Source of the DNA: Melieria omissa
Taxonomy: Eukaryota; Arthropoda; Insecta; Diptera; Ulidiidae
Assembly (NCBI GenBank): GCA_963971225.1
Contig: OZ020269.1
Coordinates: 7,130,001 to 7,194,000 of the forward strand
DNA length: 64,000 nucleotides
Direction of reading: 5' to 3'
The translations under genes were made by a program, and so were the position numbers. A model generated the notes under the pieces. That model saw only the letters and a program-made list of their open reading frames with translations. It was not told the DNA's origin and did no database searches. This document shows positions 50,801 to 62,177 of this stretch, one piece after another (position 1 is the first letter of the stretch; each line of letters starts with the position of its first letter).

Positions 50801-51893
50801 GATATTTCAAATTTCACGTTTCCATTAAAGTGATTGTAATTGGTCTGACTTGCAGGGATATTTCACAACGTGGACGCGAGCTTAAGGGCGTCCTGAAGCA
50901 GTATTTAACAATGGTGAAGCCAGCGTATGCGAACTATATAGCGCCAACAATGGCTCATGCCGACATCATAGTGCCACGCGGTGGCGAAAATAAGGTGGCC
51001 ATTCATCTCATAGTGCAGCACGTGCATACCCAATTGGCACTGGTGTGTGAGGCTTCGCTTTTCTGTAGTCCTTTTAAGACCAATTAAGCTTACTTGTCAA
51101 TCGATATTTTTCCAAAGCGTGGCTTCAAATTGCGCGAAACACTGGTGAATTCGTACAAGGACCAGCCCATGCCAGATTCGTTGCACCTGCTGCAGCCAAC
51201 ACCACAAATCAAGGGACTGCACACTTTCATACGTTGTAGGAGTACCAGCCGGGATGAGTTTATCTTCTACTCCAAGCGCCTCATTCGTCTGGTTATCGAA
51301 TACGCGCTGAGCCTGTTTCCATTCAAAGTAACTACAGTTGAGACACCGCAAGGCGTTCTGTACGAGGGTGAGTACCAATTGAAAAAAATTCGCTAAATCG
51401 CGTTTGACACGTTTCTTTCTTTGCGGCAGGTAAACGAATGGCATCGCGCAAAATTTGCGGCGTTTCTATTCTCCGTGCTGGCGAGACCATGGAGCAGGCC
51501 ATTTGTGACGTCTGTAAAGACATTCGCATCGGAAAAATTCTCATACAGACGAACCAGGTGACCGGCGAACCAGAGCTGTACTATTTGCGCTTGCCAAAGG
51601 ACATTAAGGACTACAAGGTTATTCTCATGGACGCTACCGTGGCCACGGGCGCCGCTGCAATGATGGCATTGCGTGTTTTGTTGGACCACGACGTCCCCGA
51701 GGAAAACATTATTCTTGCATCGTTGCTCATGGCGGAGATCGGTGTACACTCTATCGCCTACGCCTTTCCGAAGGTGAAGATTGTCACGTCGGCGCTGGAT
51801 CCTGAAGTGAATGACAAATTTTATGTGATACCAGGAATTGGTAATTTCGGGGATCGCTACTTCGGCACCGAGCCTTCGGACGACTACATTTGA
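47867..51893 (+). CDS. UCKL1: Uridine-cytidine kinase-like 1 with C-terminal UPRT-like domain, 8 exons
   Basis: Exons 47867-48132, 49788-50110, 50181-50287, 50370-50540, 50597-50733, 50856-51042, 51118-51367 and 51430-51893 stay in phase, giving about 634 residues. Exon 1 is low-complexity Ser/Ala-rich and is linked by phase and good splice sites only, so the start is less sure. Then: [14 protein letters not shown]; kinase P-loop [76 protein letters not shown]; and [12 protein letters not shown]. The C-terminal half is uracil-phosphoribosyltransferase-like: [24 protein letters not shown], the PRPP-loop region [13 protein letters not shown], and [12 protein letters not shown]. The family acts in pyrimidine salvage (UMP/CMP formation). 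Drosophila relative: l(2)k01209. Convergent with the CDKAL1-type gene. Confidence 0.93.
48133..49787. other. UCKL1 intron 1
   Basis: 1.65-kb first intron by the proposed model. AT-rich, no nested gene recognised. The open frame reaching into exon 2 from 49435 has no family similarity before 49788. Confidence 0.5.
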
Positions 51894-52179
51894 CTAGTTT
51901 AAGCGGATAGTTTGGTTTAAGTTAAACTCTAAAGTTTCAGAAAGTGGGTAACCTCAAAGTAATTACATAAAGCCACATTTAAAAACAGGCAGCAGTCTTT
52001 TATTGCATATACATAACTTTCCATAAAAAAAGCGTGTATTGAAAGTTGAGGAAATCAGCATTTTGTTTTGCATTTTTATTTCACAAAGAACATTTTTAAC
52101 TTAGTGAAGCACTGCCATTTTAAAGAACTCATTTGCACCAAGGAAAATTAATTTGCCTTGATTTGAACTCAACCTTTTT

Positions 52180-53850
52180 TTATTTTAATTGGTTGCTTTT
52201 CAAATTCGTGCTGGAAAAGTTTGAGAAAACCTTGATGAACAATTGTATCAAGAGCGCAACAAAAACCACCATGAGTCCAACGCCAACATACTTTCGAAGT
52301 GCATCTTCACGAGACAGCTCTGAGGTGTTCCCAGTGCGTGGGAGTGCACTGCAACGCGTCCAGTTATCTTCCTTCTCTAGCAACTCTCCGCTCATGCTAA
52401 ACTTTGAGGTTCCTGTAATGCGTACACGCACCGCTGTGCCCAGCAAGTTTTCGTGCATGGGCAGCAGCACCTGTTCGTAATGCTTGTTGTGGCCAACGTA
52501 GTGTAATTTGTCGTGTGACACTTCTGTCACCAGCACTGTGTACTCCATGCCTTCACGCCCCTCATAAGGGGAGTAACTGTTGAAGAGTTCCGTCAGCCGC
52601 TTGGTGCGTTTTTTCACCAAGTGCCCCGGTATGCGTTCCATTCTAGCAGCTGGCGTGCCCGGTCGCGGATAGAACTGATTGATGAAAAGACTGGGAAATC
52701 GGTATTTAGTACACATATCCATTGTCTGCTCGAAGTCCGCCTCGGTTTCGGTTGGAAAACCACATATGATGTCCGTTGCAATGGTAACGCCAGGCACTTG
52801 CGCTCGCAAGAAGTCTACTACGCGCTCGAAATCGCGGCGGCAATATTCACGTTTCATGTCGCCCAACACGGCATCGCTACCGCTTTGCACGGGCACATGC
52901 AAAAATGAGTAAACGCGCGGATGCCGCAGCACTTTACCGATCTCTTCAAGGTGTTCCAGAATATAGGGCGGGTTGGTCATGCCTACCCGAAGCATGCAGT
53001 GTTCCGGTATGACCTCAACCAACTGCCATAACAACTCGGGCAGCGAAGTGCCAATGTCACGTCCATACGCGCCGGTGTCCTCGGACGTCAGCCAGATCTC
53101 GCAGCAGCCCTCGGCGAACGCCTGTCGCGCTCGGTCTACAATTTCAGCGGGTGCATAACTAGCGAGATCGCCACGCGCATGTTTAGTCTTGCAGTAGGTG
53201 CATTGATTCAGGCAGCCCGTGTTGATCGCGATTATCTCGATGAGTGGGTTCTTACGCACCTTCGGCAAAGCTAACCTGGCGCCGGCCACCCGCTTGCCCT
53301 GCTCTTTTTTACACTGCAGCAGCCGTACGCTATGTCCCTTCAGCGTTTCCTCTACCACCTCAACCACGCGATCGATTTGCTGCACACCAATCACTGACAT
53401 GCCCCGCAAGTAGTCGGCCTTTGGTGCGCCCTGCGGCACACAGCCAGCGACCACGACGTGTTTGCCGCTGGCCATGCCCGTCTCAATCTCATTGCGAAAC
53501 GTATCCTCAGATGGATTCTTTACTGTGCAGCTGTTGAGCAGCCAAAGGTCCGCTTCCTCCTTGCGTTGAGTTAGGTTGTAGCCATAGGCGGCCAGCTGGC
53601 CAGCCATGTACTCAGAGTCGGAGTTGTTGTGTGCGCAGCCCCATGTCTTCACGAAAATCGTCTGTGTGCCGGGTATGACGCTGGCGTATATGTGCTTTTC
53701 CGGCGGTAGTGCATCATTGACACCTGTCGGCCTCTTCTTGGCCCGCACAGTTACGTTCTTCTTATTCTTGTATCGTTCGCGTGGCTTCACATCTTCCACC
53801 GAAATCAAGTCCTCGATGTCGGCAATGTTATTTTCGGCCAAATCCAACAT
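52180..53850 (-). CDS. Cdkal1: CDKAL1-type tRNA (t6A37) methylthiotransferase, intronless
   Basis: A single 556-codon exon. The N-terminal MTTase (UPF0004) domain has three Fe-S cysteines in [27 protein letters not shown] and [11 protein letters not shown]. The radical-SAM domain follows with [18 protein letters not shown] (CxxxCxxC), [35 protein letters not shown] and [19 protein letters not shown] domain follows at about 430-495 (YTVLVTEV ... [15 protein letters not shown]). A hydrophobic segment at about 520-540 ([19 protein letters not shown]) near the C-terminus is the ER tail anchor of CDKAL1. The enzyme converts t6A37 to ms2t6A37 in tRNA-Lys(UUU). Complete length; the N-terminal Met begins [16 protein letters not shown]. 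The lack of introns contrasts with its neighbours. Confidence 0.95.
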   Translation of the reverse strand: MLDLAENNIADIEDLISVEDVKPRERYKNKKNVTVRAKKRPTGVNDALPPEKHIYASVIPGTQTIFVKTWGCAHNNSDSEYMAGQLAAYGYNLTQRKEEADLWLLNSCTVKNPSEDTFRNEIETGMASGKHVVVAGCVPQGAPKADYLRGMSVIGVQQIDRVVEVVEETLKGHSVRLLQCKKEQGKRVAGARLALPKVRKNPLIEIIAINTGCLNQCTYCKTKHARGDLASYAPAEIVDRARQAFAEGCCEIWLTSEDTGAYGRDIGTSLPELLWQLVEVIPEHCMLRVGMTNPPYILEHLEEIGKVLRHPRVYSFLHVPVQSGSDAVLGDMKREYCRRDFERVVDFLRAQVPGVTIATDIICGFPTETEADFEQTMDMCTKYRFPSLFINQFYPRPGTPAARMERIPGHLVKKRTKRLTELFNSYSPYEGREGMEYTVLVTEVSHDKLHYVGHNKHYEQVLLPMHENLLGTAVRVRITGTSKFSMSGELLEKEDNWTRCSALPRTGNTSELSREDALRKYVGVGLMVVFVALLIQLFIKVFSNFSSTNLKSNQLK

Positions 53851-55742
53851 CGTACAAAGTTAAAGACAGCGAACAAAGTAACTCGCTAATTCCCGGCCAT
53901 GTGTACGAATTGCAGCTTACAGCTGTCATAACTTTCAACACAATCGCCAGCCATCACAAATATGTGGCATCGCTATTAGGAAAATGTAAAACTGTCCACT
54001 GACCAGTGTTGCCGTTTTGTTCCAATTGGACCAAAATTGGTAGCTTCGTTTCATAAATTAAGGCTTTGGTAGGTTGGTTGGTTTGTTGTGATTTTTAAAG
54101 AATTTTGGTAGGCAACACACTGCATTAATACATTTTCTATTAATTTTTGTATGATTTTAAACTCACTCTGTAGCTTGTGAAAAATTGTACATGCAAAAGT
54201 TCAAACATCTCTGGGAAGATCTAAAGCTATTGGAGATTATAACGCCACATATAGTCCTTGCTGAAGAAAATTTAACTCTTCTTCCTTTGATTTCAAAATT
54301 TAGTGAACTGCGATCGAGATAGAATTATAACGCAGTGAAACTAAATTTTTGTGTAGCAAATTTATATTGGTAGGCTGAGATTGATTTGGGACAGCAGCGC
54401 AGCACTGCCACTGACGGCAAACCTTAATTTCACGCCAACAATGTTGCAAATAAAAAGCACTTTCTGTTTGGAAAGACACATTAATGTTAATTAAATAAAT
54501 AGCACAAAGCAAACAAAAATCAATTTAAATTTTAAATTTTTTTTTAATATATGTAAACATAAACAACGGGTAACAGTTTCAGTTCATACGCCTAATAGAC
54601 ATTAAATAAAAAGGGGTAAGGCTAAGGCGAGGGGTAATGTGTCGTTTATACACTGCTTGTATAAACTAGGAAAACTAAAAAAATCGGTGTAGGTATATAT
54701 ATATATGTTCAGATGTACTGTGCTATATTTAGTGATCCGTCGAGCCTTTCACCAATCCTAGTCGTTCCTTCTCCCTTTGTATTCATGTTCCCCTATTTTC
54801 TGCTCCCCGGCTTCGGCTGTTTGTAGCGTTCAATGTTTTTTGTATTACTTGCCACTTAATACTTGCATCTCGACAAATAAGCACTACACCCGAACCACAC
54901 CGTGTTTTCTTCTACCGCACCTCGTGGAAATTTACAATATATATGGCGGTTCTTATTTTTTTTTTATGCTTTGTTATCTTTTCACACAGATGTCGACAAA
55001 TCTACTCCATGAAATAAAGGACTAGGGGAGACTAGTTCTCTTATCCACCCCCACGGACTACGCCTTAATATAAATTTTTGCAGTGTCATGATCTTTTTTA
55101 CATTGCGATGTATCAAAAATTTAGTTAAAATAGAAAAATAATGCTTAAAGAGGGAAAAATATCATCAATGACCATTAATTATTTACGCTTTTCATACCAA
55201 GCAGGCCTACAGACACTCTAGGGTTTGGGTTAGGTAGGAGGAGTGTAACAACTTTATTTCATAATTTTTTTTTTATTTTCTCAAAGAACACATAAACAGC
55301 TACTCACCAGTAATTTTTTAGTCTTATTGAGGCTCACAATTTATTTAAAACAATTTATTTTTGTTTCTCACACAATTTCAAAAATAATTATTTGCTTACA
55401 TTCTCACAAAACTTCAACTTTGTCTTACAATTACAGCCGTTGTGCATGTGGCAGCTTTAACTGACTACATTTATTTTGTAAAATGGAGATTCCCCTTTCC
55501 ATACGTGTAAAATCAGCTAGAAAAGTCGTAAGGTGTAATTTACTGAATTTTTTTATGCTTAGGCTGTCTACAGGCCTTCTTGGGAACTAGAGGGTTAAGT
55601 AAAAACATAATCGTACCAATTGGCATCATATTATTACTTTGAAATATTTAATTTAAACTGTCGTAATTTCTATCCTACCATAAAGATTATACAATCCTCA
55701 TAAAATTTTTAAATATGATGTTTTTACGTGATCCAATTAAAA
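53851..55742. other. Intergenic, no gene recognised
   Basis: Starts with the presumed promoter of the CDKAL1-type gene, then AT-rich DNA with T-tracts. No domain-bearing frames seen. Confidence 0.5.
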
Positions 55743-55825
55743 AGGTAGACTAAGTACGGAGAGCCACGAAAATTGGAGTACATAAAAAAGAATTTTGAAA
55801 GAAGAAAGCCGTACTTAGTCTACCT
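55743..55825. repeat. Perfect 17-bp inverted repeat (hairpin)
   Basis: AGGTAGACTAAGTACGG at 55743-55759 is perfectly inverted at 55809-55825, with a 49-bp loop. Directly next to the 55.85-kb element; function unknown. Confidence 0.6.
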
Positions 55826-55844
55826 ATCTATTTGAAGAAGTTAC

Positions 55845-56480
55845 ATATCGCACATCCACTCAAAAGTGACACAAATCAAAATGTTTAATTTTTGAGTTTA
55901 TGTGTTAATACTGTGCACAATGCATTTATCTACCAATAAGCAAAAGCTAAGTATATTTTGTTGTTGTTAACTGTTGCCAAACTACAGTTAGGTCTCTCTT
56001 CATGTCGAGAAGTTTGATGCTATTTGATCGCTGCAGCTCAATGCAAAAGAGGCCTAATTCAAATTGTGACACTTTTGATGAAATAAATCTTTGGTGATGT
56101 TAATTTTAGGTAAAGTTGCGACAATTTTAGTTTTTATTTTCAAATAAATAAATAAATTTCGTGTTTTCAAAATTTTCTTTCACCTCTTTAGTGTCATTTA
56201 TAATTTTTAAATTTAGTAAAAGTGACATAACTTAAAATAACTTGGTAATTATTGAATTAAAATATCCTCAAATAAGCCACAACTCCAAATTTTGGATTAT
56301 AATGACAAATAAAAAAAAATCTTTATAACTTATCCTAAAGCATAATCGGTAGGGATTTTCTACTAAACGGTCTATACGTTATTTTAAAAAAATGTTTATT
56401 CAACTCAAAAACAGTTTTTTGCGTTTCCTGAAATATTAAAAATTTTTAGTTGTGTCACTTTTGTAGTGGGTGTGCGATAT
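55845..56480. mobile_element. MITE-like element with inverted ends, about 0.64 kb
   Basis: The left end ATATCGCACATCCACT followed by AAAAGTGACACAA is inverted at the right end (TTGTGTCACTTTTG...AGTGGGTGTGCGATAT). The interior is AT-rich and noncoding. TAC flanks both ends but is too short to be diagnostic. Family unknown. Confidence 0.5.
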
Positions 56481-56835
56481 TACTGTGAAGTTACGTATGT
56501 ATGTGCGTTGAACCTTCATTAGTTTTTCTTTACTTCTATGCACTCACAGTTGTATTTATTAATTATTACTCACAGTTGTTATATTTTTTTAATAAATATT
56601 ATGCGCTATTACTTCAACTAAATGAAAATTGGTATATTATTATACATACATACTATACACTCACACGAATATGTAAATATATATGTATGTTTGACCCAAA
56701 ATGAATTTATTGTACCTTTTACACAACGCTTATATGTTATTTGGATCCTATAGATCTGCATTGGGAGCTCCCACTAATTGCGTACGACTATCAATGTTCA
56801 ATTATGTATTTTTAGTGCCCTTACCAGGCTTGGGT

Positions 56836-57164
56836 AATAATAATTAATAATTGACTGGTACGACAGCCCGCTTACGCGAGACTAAGGCCTAGCTTCCCGC
56901 AACCACCCGTGTTGTACGTGTGAATTTGTACGCGGGTGGAAGGGACCTACATTTTTATGTCGGTTTCGAAGGCAGGTTGGGAGCTCTTTCATAAGCAATT
57001 TTTACTCTCAGAGGTTTGCCATTTCCAGCTGAGAGGACAGCCACCGAAAGAGAAAACGAGTTTTCCCGTTATTTTTTTAGGTGTTATTACAGGCAGTATT
57101 TGAACCTGGGTCGCTCCCTTCGACTCGCGGTCCAACGCACTAACCAACTGAGCCACGGCGGTTG
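56836..57164 (-). mobile_element. tRNA-derived SINE with 11-bp target-site duplication
   Basis: CAGGCTTGGGT occurs at 56825-56835 and again at 57165-57175, exactly bordering the element. Read on the minus strand, the element begins with a tRNA-like head containing box A (TGGCTCAGTTGG) and a degenerate box B (AGGTTCAAATACTGC), then an unrelated body of about 230 bp, and ends in an AT-rich AATTATTAATTATTATT-type tail. This is the standard architecture of a Pol III SINE mobilised by a LINE. Confidence 0.78.
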
Positions 57165-57260
57165 CAGGCTTGGGTCATTTATTCAATTAAGCGTTTTTAA
57201 TTGCCTCAATTTGTTCAACTCAAATGATACAAAACGCATGGCAACTGTCAAATCTATGTA

Positions 57261-58145
57261 CAGTAGACGTCCAGTATAACGAACTTCCCATTTAACGAAT
57301 TTTCGATTTAACATACGGCCAAATTTTTTCCATTGATGGTTCTATATTACGAACAAAAATGAAATTCGCTAGTCGATATAACGAATGTTTATGTTGTTTT
57401 TCACCCTTCGAATTTTTTTATTCACATTCTTTACAATAACAATGAATATTTGGTTTCGTCAAGTGAACGGTACCACAATTGTTTTTGTTGCGTTAAAACT
57501 TTAAAATTTACGTCAAGTTACATACATTTTCAAATTCTCTTTGTATGCATTGCTGGTCATTTTCACAGGAATTGTTTATTAATTATTAAAAATTAAGATT
57601 TCAATAATCAATCAAGAGAAATTGCCAAAGAGAAAAGTTTACTTGCGGTAAAGAGGCAATCGCGCATCGAAGACTTTTTCACTGTACACACATAGCCATA
57701 TTTGTATTTTGAAAATGCTGGAATAAAACAATATACAGATCTTTTGTCTGTTCTTTGCTCAAAATTGCGATCGCTGTCCTTTGGGATCAGGATGACCCCA
57801 ATCAAACGGTTATATAATTTTCTGACAAAACATGAAGATATGTTACACATAAATCACAAAAGAAAAGGGGAAAGCTCCGAAAAGTGTTTTTCTCGAACTG
57901 TTATTGGGTTGTAAGCGCGATTAACAATAAATAACACAAGTAGACGACCGTTCAACCGTTTTTTAATTCCGTCTGTGGTCAGGTCAAATAGACCCCAAGG
58001 GACAGGCAGAAGGTTAAAAACTGAATATGTGAGACTAATTTCTTTAAGAAGGATGGTTTAAAACAAAAAAACATTCGTTCGATTTAACGAATTTTTTGAT
58101 TTAACAAATTGGGGTTACAACATAAGATTCGTTATATTGTAACTG
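57261..58145. mobile_element. Tigger/pogo-like DNA transposon remnant, 885 bp
   Basis: The ends are inverted and imperfect: left CAGTAGACGTCCAGTATAAC then GAACTT, right (inverted) CAGTTACAATATAACGAATC. Each is bordered by TA, the Tc1/mariner/pogo target. Internal repeats of TTTAACGAATTTT type are typical of pogo-like elements. A minus-strand frame at 57608-57850 and a plus frame at 57702-57914 have no clear transposase motif. Non-autonomous. Confidence 0.68.
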
Positions 58146-58182
58146 TATATATATTTCAGCGACACGGAAACGATCACCCGAA

Positions 58183-60911
58183 TCACGTCTCCACAATTTC
58201 GTTCTTGCATATGCTGCAGACGACCGTGCGTCGCCGTCGCTGCTGCGTTCTCGCCTTTTCCCCGTGCTGCCTATACTTGGCCACCAGAGCTGAGTTGTTC
58301 ATGTCTGCACGCCGAGCAGGGTTTGAGCAGCAACAACAGCATGCGAAGAACTTCAAAGGCACCGCTTCACCTTCCTCAATGGTCTGAGGCAAATTTTCGC
58401 CGCGCGTCTCCGGCAACAACAAGCTCGCAAAGCCGCCAACTATTAGCAATGCGCCCATCACAATTAGGGGCAGCACAAGCATGCGTTGACCCTGCAACAA
58501 ACACACCGACACAGCCTCAGCGGCGGATCACTTTCAAGCTCATTGCATGCTTACCATATGGTTGATCACCGGGATGATTATTGGACCGATCATGGCGACG
58601 ACTGAGCTGAAGCTCATGCCCAGGCCGCGCACTACAGTCGGATAGAGTTCAGACGCAAGCAGCGGCAGCACCACGAAAGCCGATGAGATGCCCATCTTGC
58701 CAATGCAGTAGAGTAGCAACATCACGTCTGGCTCGTGCGCATACAAGAACGTCAGCAGACATGCCAGCCCACCGCACAGCATTGAGATGCAGAGTATCCA
58801 GCGTCGTCCAAAGTAACTTAACCCCGGCCAGAGCAGCATGTAGGTCGGCAGCTCGACCGCGCCAGCTAAAAAAAAATTCCATATCTCATCGCCACCCAGG
58901 GCAGGCGCGTAGTAACTGAGGCCGACGTAGACGCTGGTGTTGGCAAACCAGATCAGCGTAATGATCAGCGTTTTCCGGCGCATATTCGTGCTGCGAAAAA
59001 GATCCGATATGCCATACGAGGCCTCCGGCTTTTTCTGCTGGCCCCCATCGGCTGTGGTTTGTTGAAACTTTTGCTGCATTATACTCGTGAAATTGGGCGA
59101 TATGTTGTGGCCGTTGACGCGCGCTATGGTCTTCAGCACGCGAGCCGCTTCTCGTGTTTTACCTACAGCAATTAACCAGCGCGGCGACTCCGGCAGTACA
59201 AAATAACAGGAAAAAAGCAGCAGCAGGGGCAGTGACACGCTCAGCGTCAAGTAACGCCAGTCCCGCACAATAAACACAATGCCTGCGAGCAGTACGAGAC
59301 CACACGAGTAGGCTATGTTGGATACGATGGTACAAAAGACGCGTCTTTCGGGGCCAACTAATTCAATTGCTGCGAAAGATGAAAAGAGAATATCAGTTGC
59401 TTAATGGCTACAATCGGCAATTTGGGTGTCCAATGCGAGTGAAGTTAAAGTACACACCCAACACATAGGGACTGGCCAGAATAGCCGGCACCGTCCAGCC
59501 CACGGCGAAACGCAGCACCAGCCACGAGTAATAGTCCCAGGCGAAGGCGCTGGCAGCACATGCCACAATTTCCAAAATTAGATACACATAGAAGGACGGT
59601 CGGCGTCCCCATATATCCTGCAAATAGCCGAACACGTAGTTGCCGAGCAGGCCGCCCACTCCGAACACCACCAAAGCCATGGTGACAAGGAAACTGTCCG
59701 CGCATACCAGATTCCACTAAAATTGGACAGATTAAAACTTAAACGCAGAAAGTAATTTTCAAAGCCATGACTTTGCTTTGGATTTGCAGCAACAGTACTA
59801 GTCGTAGTGGGCGATTGTTAACCTTAGCTCGTGGGAATTTATCGGAAATGTTTGGCATGCCACAATTTTTTACAACACAGTGTTTTCAACGTTCGTTTAT
59901 TTGAGATATTCACATATAACGTACGGCTTTCGGAGCTTAACCCTTTCGACCCCAAAGTCACCTGTTTGTCATCTTATAGCAAAAGCTACGATTGATTTAT
60001 GGGTTTAATTTAAGAAGGCACCAACAAACTAATATTTTTAGAAGTGAAGAAAATAATTTCCAATAATTTGCAGCGATATCGGGGAAAGTTTGGAGTCTAC
60101 GAATTGGGCGCGTTTTATTAAAACCTTGTTTCTTTAATAATGGTTAAATAAAATCAAAAAATGACATTTTTGTATTTTTCCATAAATATTCAATTTTTTC
60201 TGTAATCAAAAAATATTGATACAAAATTTATTTAACCCGTTTTAAGCTAAAATTGTTCAAAAGTAAACTAGCTCTAGAACTCTAACAAAGAGACGTGGCG
60301 TCTACACACTTCTTATGAAAGTGTTTCATGATTTAAATACCAAAAAGTAGAATTGAGACACAGGGTAAAACTCGGAGTCGAAAGGGTTAAAAAGTAATAC
60401 CTCAGTGACAACGGTGCTGGTGTACATGCTGCGATCATAGTGCCAGCCATGTTTGCACGCCCGAATTTCCGATCGACCCGGACTGCCAATTTGCCACACC
60501 TTGTCATTCTGCAGCTCAATGGGCGTACGGTACTCCAAGTAGCGAACCAGCTCCGAGTAGTTGCGCACGTACATCGAGCAGCCCGAATACTCCAGAGCGC
60601 TGTTGTTGCGTACGTTCAGTGGAATGCTGAGATTCTTCACCAGCGGCAAGTAGTCCTGCGTCCAAGGCTCCAGTTCGGGCACCCTGCACCAGTGCTTGGG
60701 AGTTGCTGCAATAAACAGTTGGCTGAATAAATCGCGGGCCGTGATATAAGGTGGGGTTCGGACGAGCGCATGACACGGAATGTCATCGCCGGATGCACCT
60801 GTACGCGTGGAAGGCACATGGCAAGGCAGCCGGCAGCAGCACGGAGCAGATGATTATTTTCTGATATAAGCCAAAGGATCCCACTTCTTTAAGTACGTCA
60901 TCGAAATCCAT
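58183..60911 (-). CDS. SLC22-type organic cation/carnitine transporter (MFS), 5 exons
   Basis: Exons on the minus strand are 60799-60911, 60401-60722, 59458-59716, 58555-59369 and 58183-58491; all junctions keep phase, giving about 605 residues. The start MDFDDVLKEVGSFGLYQK is the typical OCT N-terminus, followed by TM1, then the large extracellular loop (HWCRVPELEPW...SGCSMYVRNYSEL). Further motifs: GWHYDRSMYTSTVVTE|WNLVC, GVGGLLGNYVFGYLQDIWGR, ELVGPERR, VLPESPRWLIAVGKTREA, and LLPETRGENLPQT. The family carries organic cations, carnitine or related solutes across the plasma membrane; the substrate here is unknown. The cytoplasmic tail has a Cys5 run (ACCCCCS) and a second Cys pair. An initiator-like GTTCAGTT lies about 100 bp upstream (61009-61017, minus). 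A MITE sits in intron 2 and a Tigger-like element abuts the 3' end. Confidence 0.92.
59941..60386. mobile_element. TTAA-flanked MITE, 446 bp, in the transporter intron
   Basis: TTAA at 59937-59940 and 60387-60390 borders inverted ends CCCTTTCGACCCC (left) and CCCTTTCGACTCC (right, inverted). Noncoding interior. The termini share CCCTTTCG with the 3.8-kb element, so the two may be mobilised by related piggyBac-like transposases. Confidence 0.7.
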
Positions 60912-61858
60912 CTGCGAAAAGGTTGTCAGATGCGCAGCTTTGCTAGCCACTCGATACGGTGCGACACAGTAAGATGCCCAATTGAATGTACGTTATACTG
61001 CGAGCGTCAACTGAACGCTCGCTTGAATTGCTGAATTGTCGGTGGCAGGCAATCTGCGCGTTTTAAAGAAACTACAAATCTGAATCGTCGCCCAGCTGTT
61101 TACAAGCGTCGAGGTCTATTCCAAATGCAAATCCCATTGTCGAAGAGTCGCTAGTGTTCAGTTTGTCGCGCTGCTCTGATACCGTGCTTTCGTTTCGCTC
61201 TGCCGTTTCTTGATTTCCAAATTCAATTGGACATAATTTTATTATGGTCGCTCGTGTGTTTAATTAATTGGCTACCACAGTGGCACCAAGGTCTGCATCA
61301 ATGGGAGACCAATTAGTCGCCCATGCAGCATTAGAATTTCCATTCAGCGCCGCAATCGCTGTTGCAATTCTGATTTGTTGTCGGTGCACCATGCGCGGCA
61401 TGCACAGCGGAATCGGTGGGGCCGGCTTCTGTCTCTTCGGAAGTTGGATAAATGTGTGCAGTATTTGTACTATATCTTGTTTTTCACTGTCAGTGACCAC
61501 ATTACAGTGCTACATACATATGTATGTATATTAGACATGATTTAGTGTTGTATGGAGATTCCTAATAATGGGTTAACGATGTTCCGCAACCTCTCATTTT
61601 ATGCGGTTTGGTGAAAAAGTGCATGAGCCAAAAAATTTTGGGTCAAATTTCACAAAAAAGCCGAGAAATTCGACAAATTGCTCCACAGCTGGTTAGAAGT
61701 TGCTCTTAGAGGGTTAAAACTATAAAACTGACCCCACTAGTTTTCTCTACTGAACATTTCTTTCAAACATATTTATACCCCATCTCCCATACAAAATGGT
61801 CGTTTTTATAAAATAGGATCCCACTGCTCCCAGGTTGCCCCCAGACGTGTCAAATGTA
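60912..61858. other. Transporter 5' flank, then intergenic
   Basis: Initiator-like motif near 61013 (minus). The rest shows no gene; a 78-codon and an 88-codon frame around 61264-61534 are unsupported. Confidence 0.45.
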
Positions 61859-62177
61859 CACTATGATCAATAAGTACCGGGACTGTGTATTTTAAATTTT
61901 CCGCCGTTGCCCGATGCAGGCGGTAGGACCTTAACTGACATCTGTGTCAAATTTTGAGCGGGATTGCATCATTAGTTTTTGTTTGGCAGCTGTTAACGTC
62001 AGTCAACTTTTTGTACTTCGTCGCATTTTACAATGGATAATTTTGTTGATCAACGTATTTGTTTGAAATTTTGTCACACATTATTCGCGATTATTTGAAC
62101 AAACATTTATGAATAAACCAGAAGAATAAAAAAATTTTGTGTTTTTGACACAGTCCCGGTACTTATTGATCATAGTG
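61859..62177 (+). mobile_element. Mariner deletion derivative, 319 bp
   Basis: Perfect inverted ends of about 30 bp (starting CACTATGATCAATAAGTACC) are flanked by TA on both sides. Inside, an ATG at 62033 opens MDNFVDQRICLKFC, like the first residues of mariner transposases, then the frame dies. So the copy keeps the 5' end, the first codons and the 3' terminal repeat, and has lost the rest of the gene. Non-autonomous. Confidence 0.82.

Noticed and set aside
57100..57164. tRNA-like sequence as a genuine tRNA gene
   Set aside because: Box B is degenerate, the acceptor stem does not close, and a flanking duplication marks it as the head of a SINE.
61690..61720. GAGGGTTAA motif (also near 55590 and 62886) as further TTAA-element ends
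   Set aside because: No inverted partner end found at a sensible distance.
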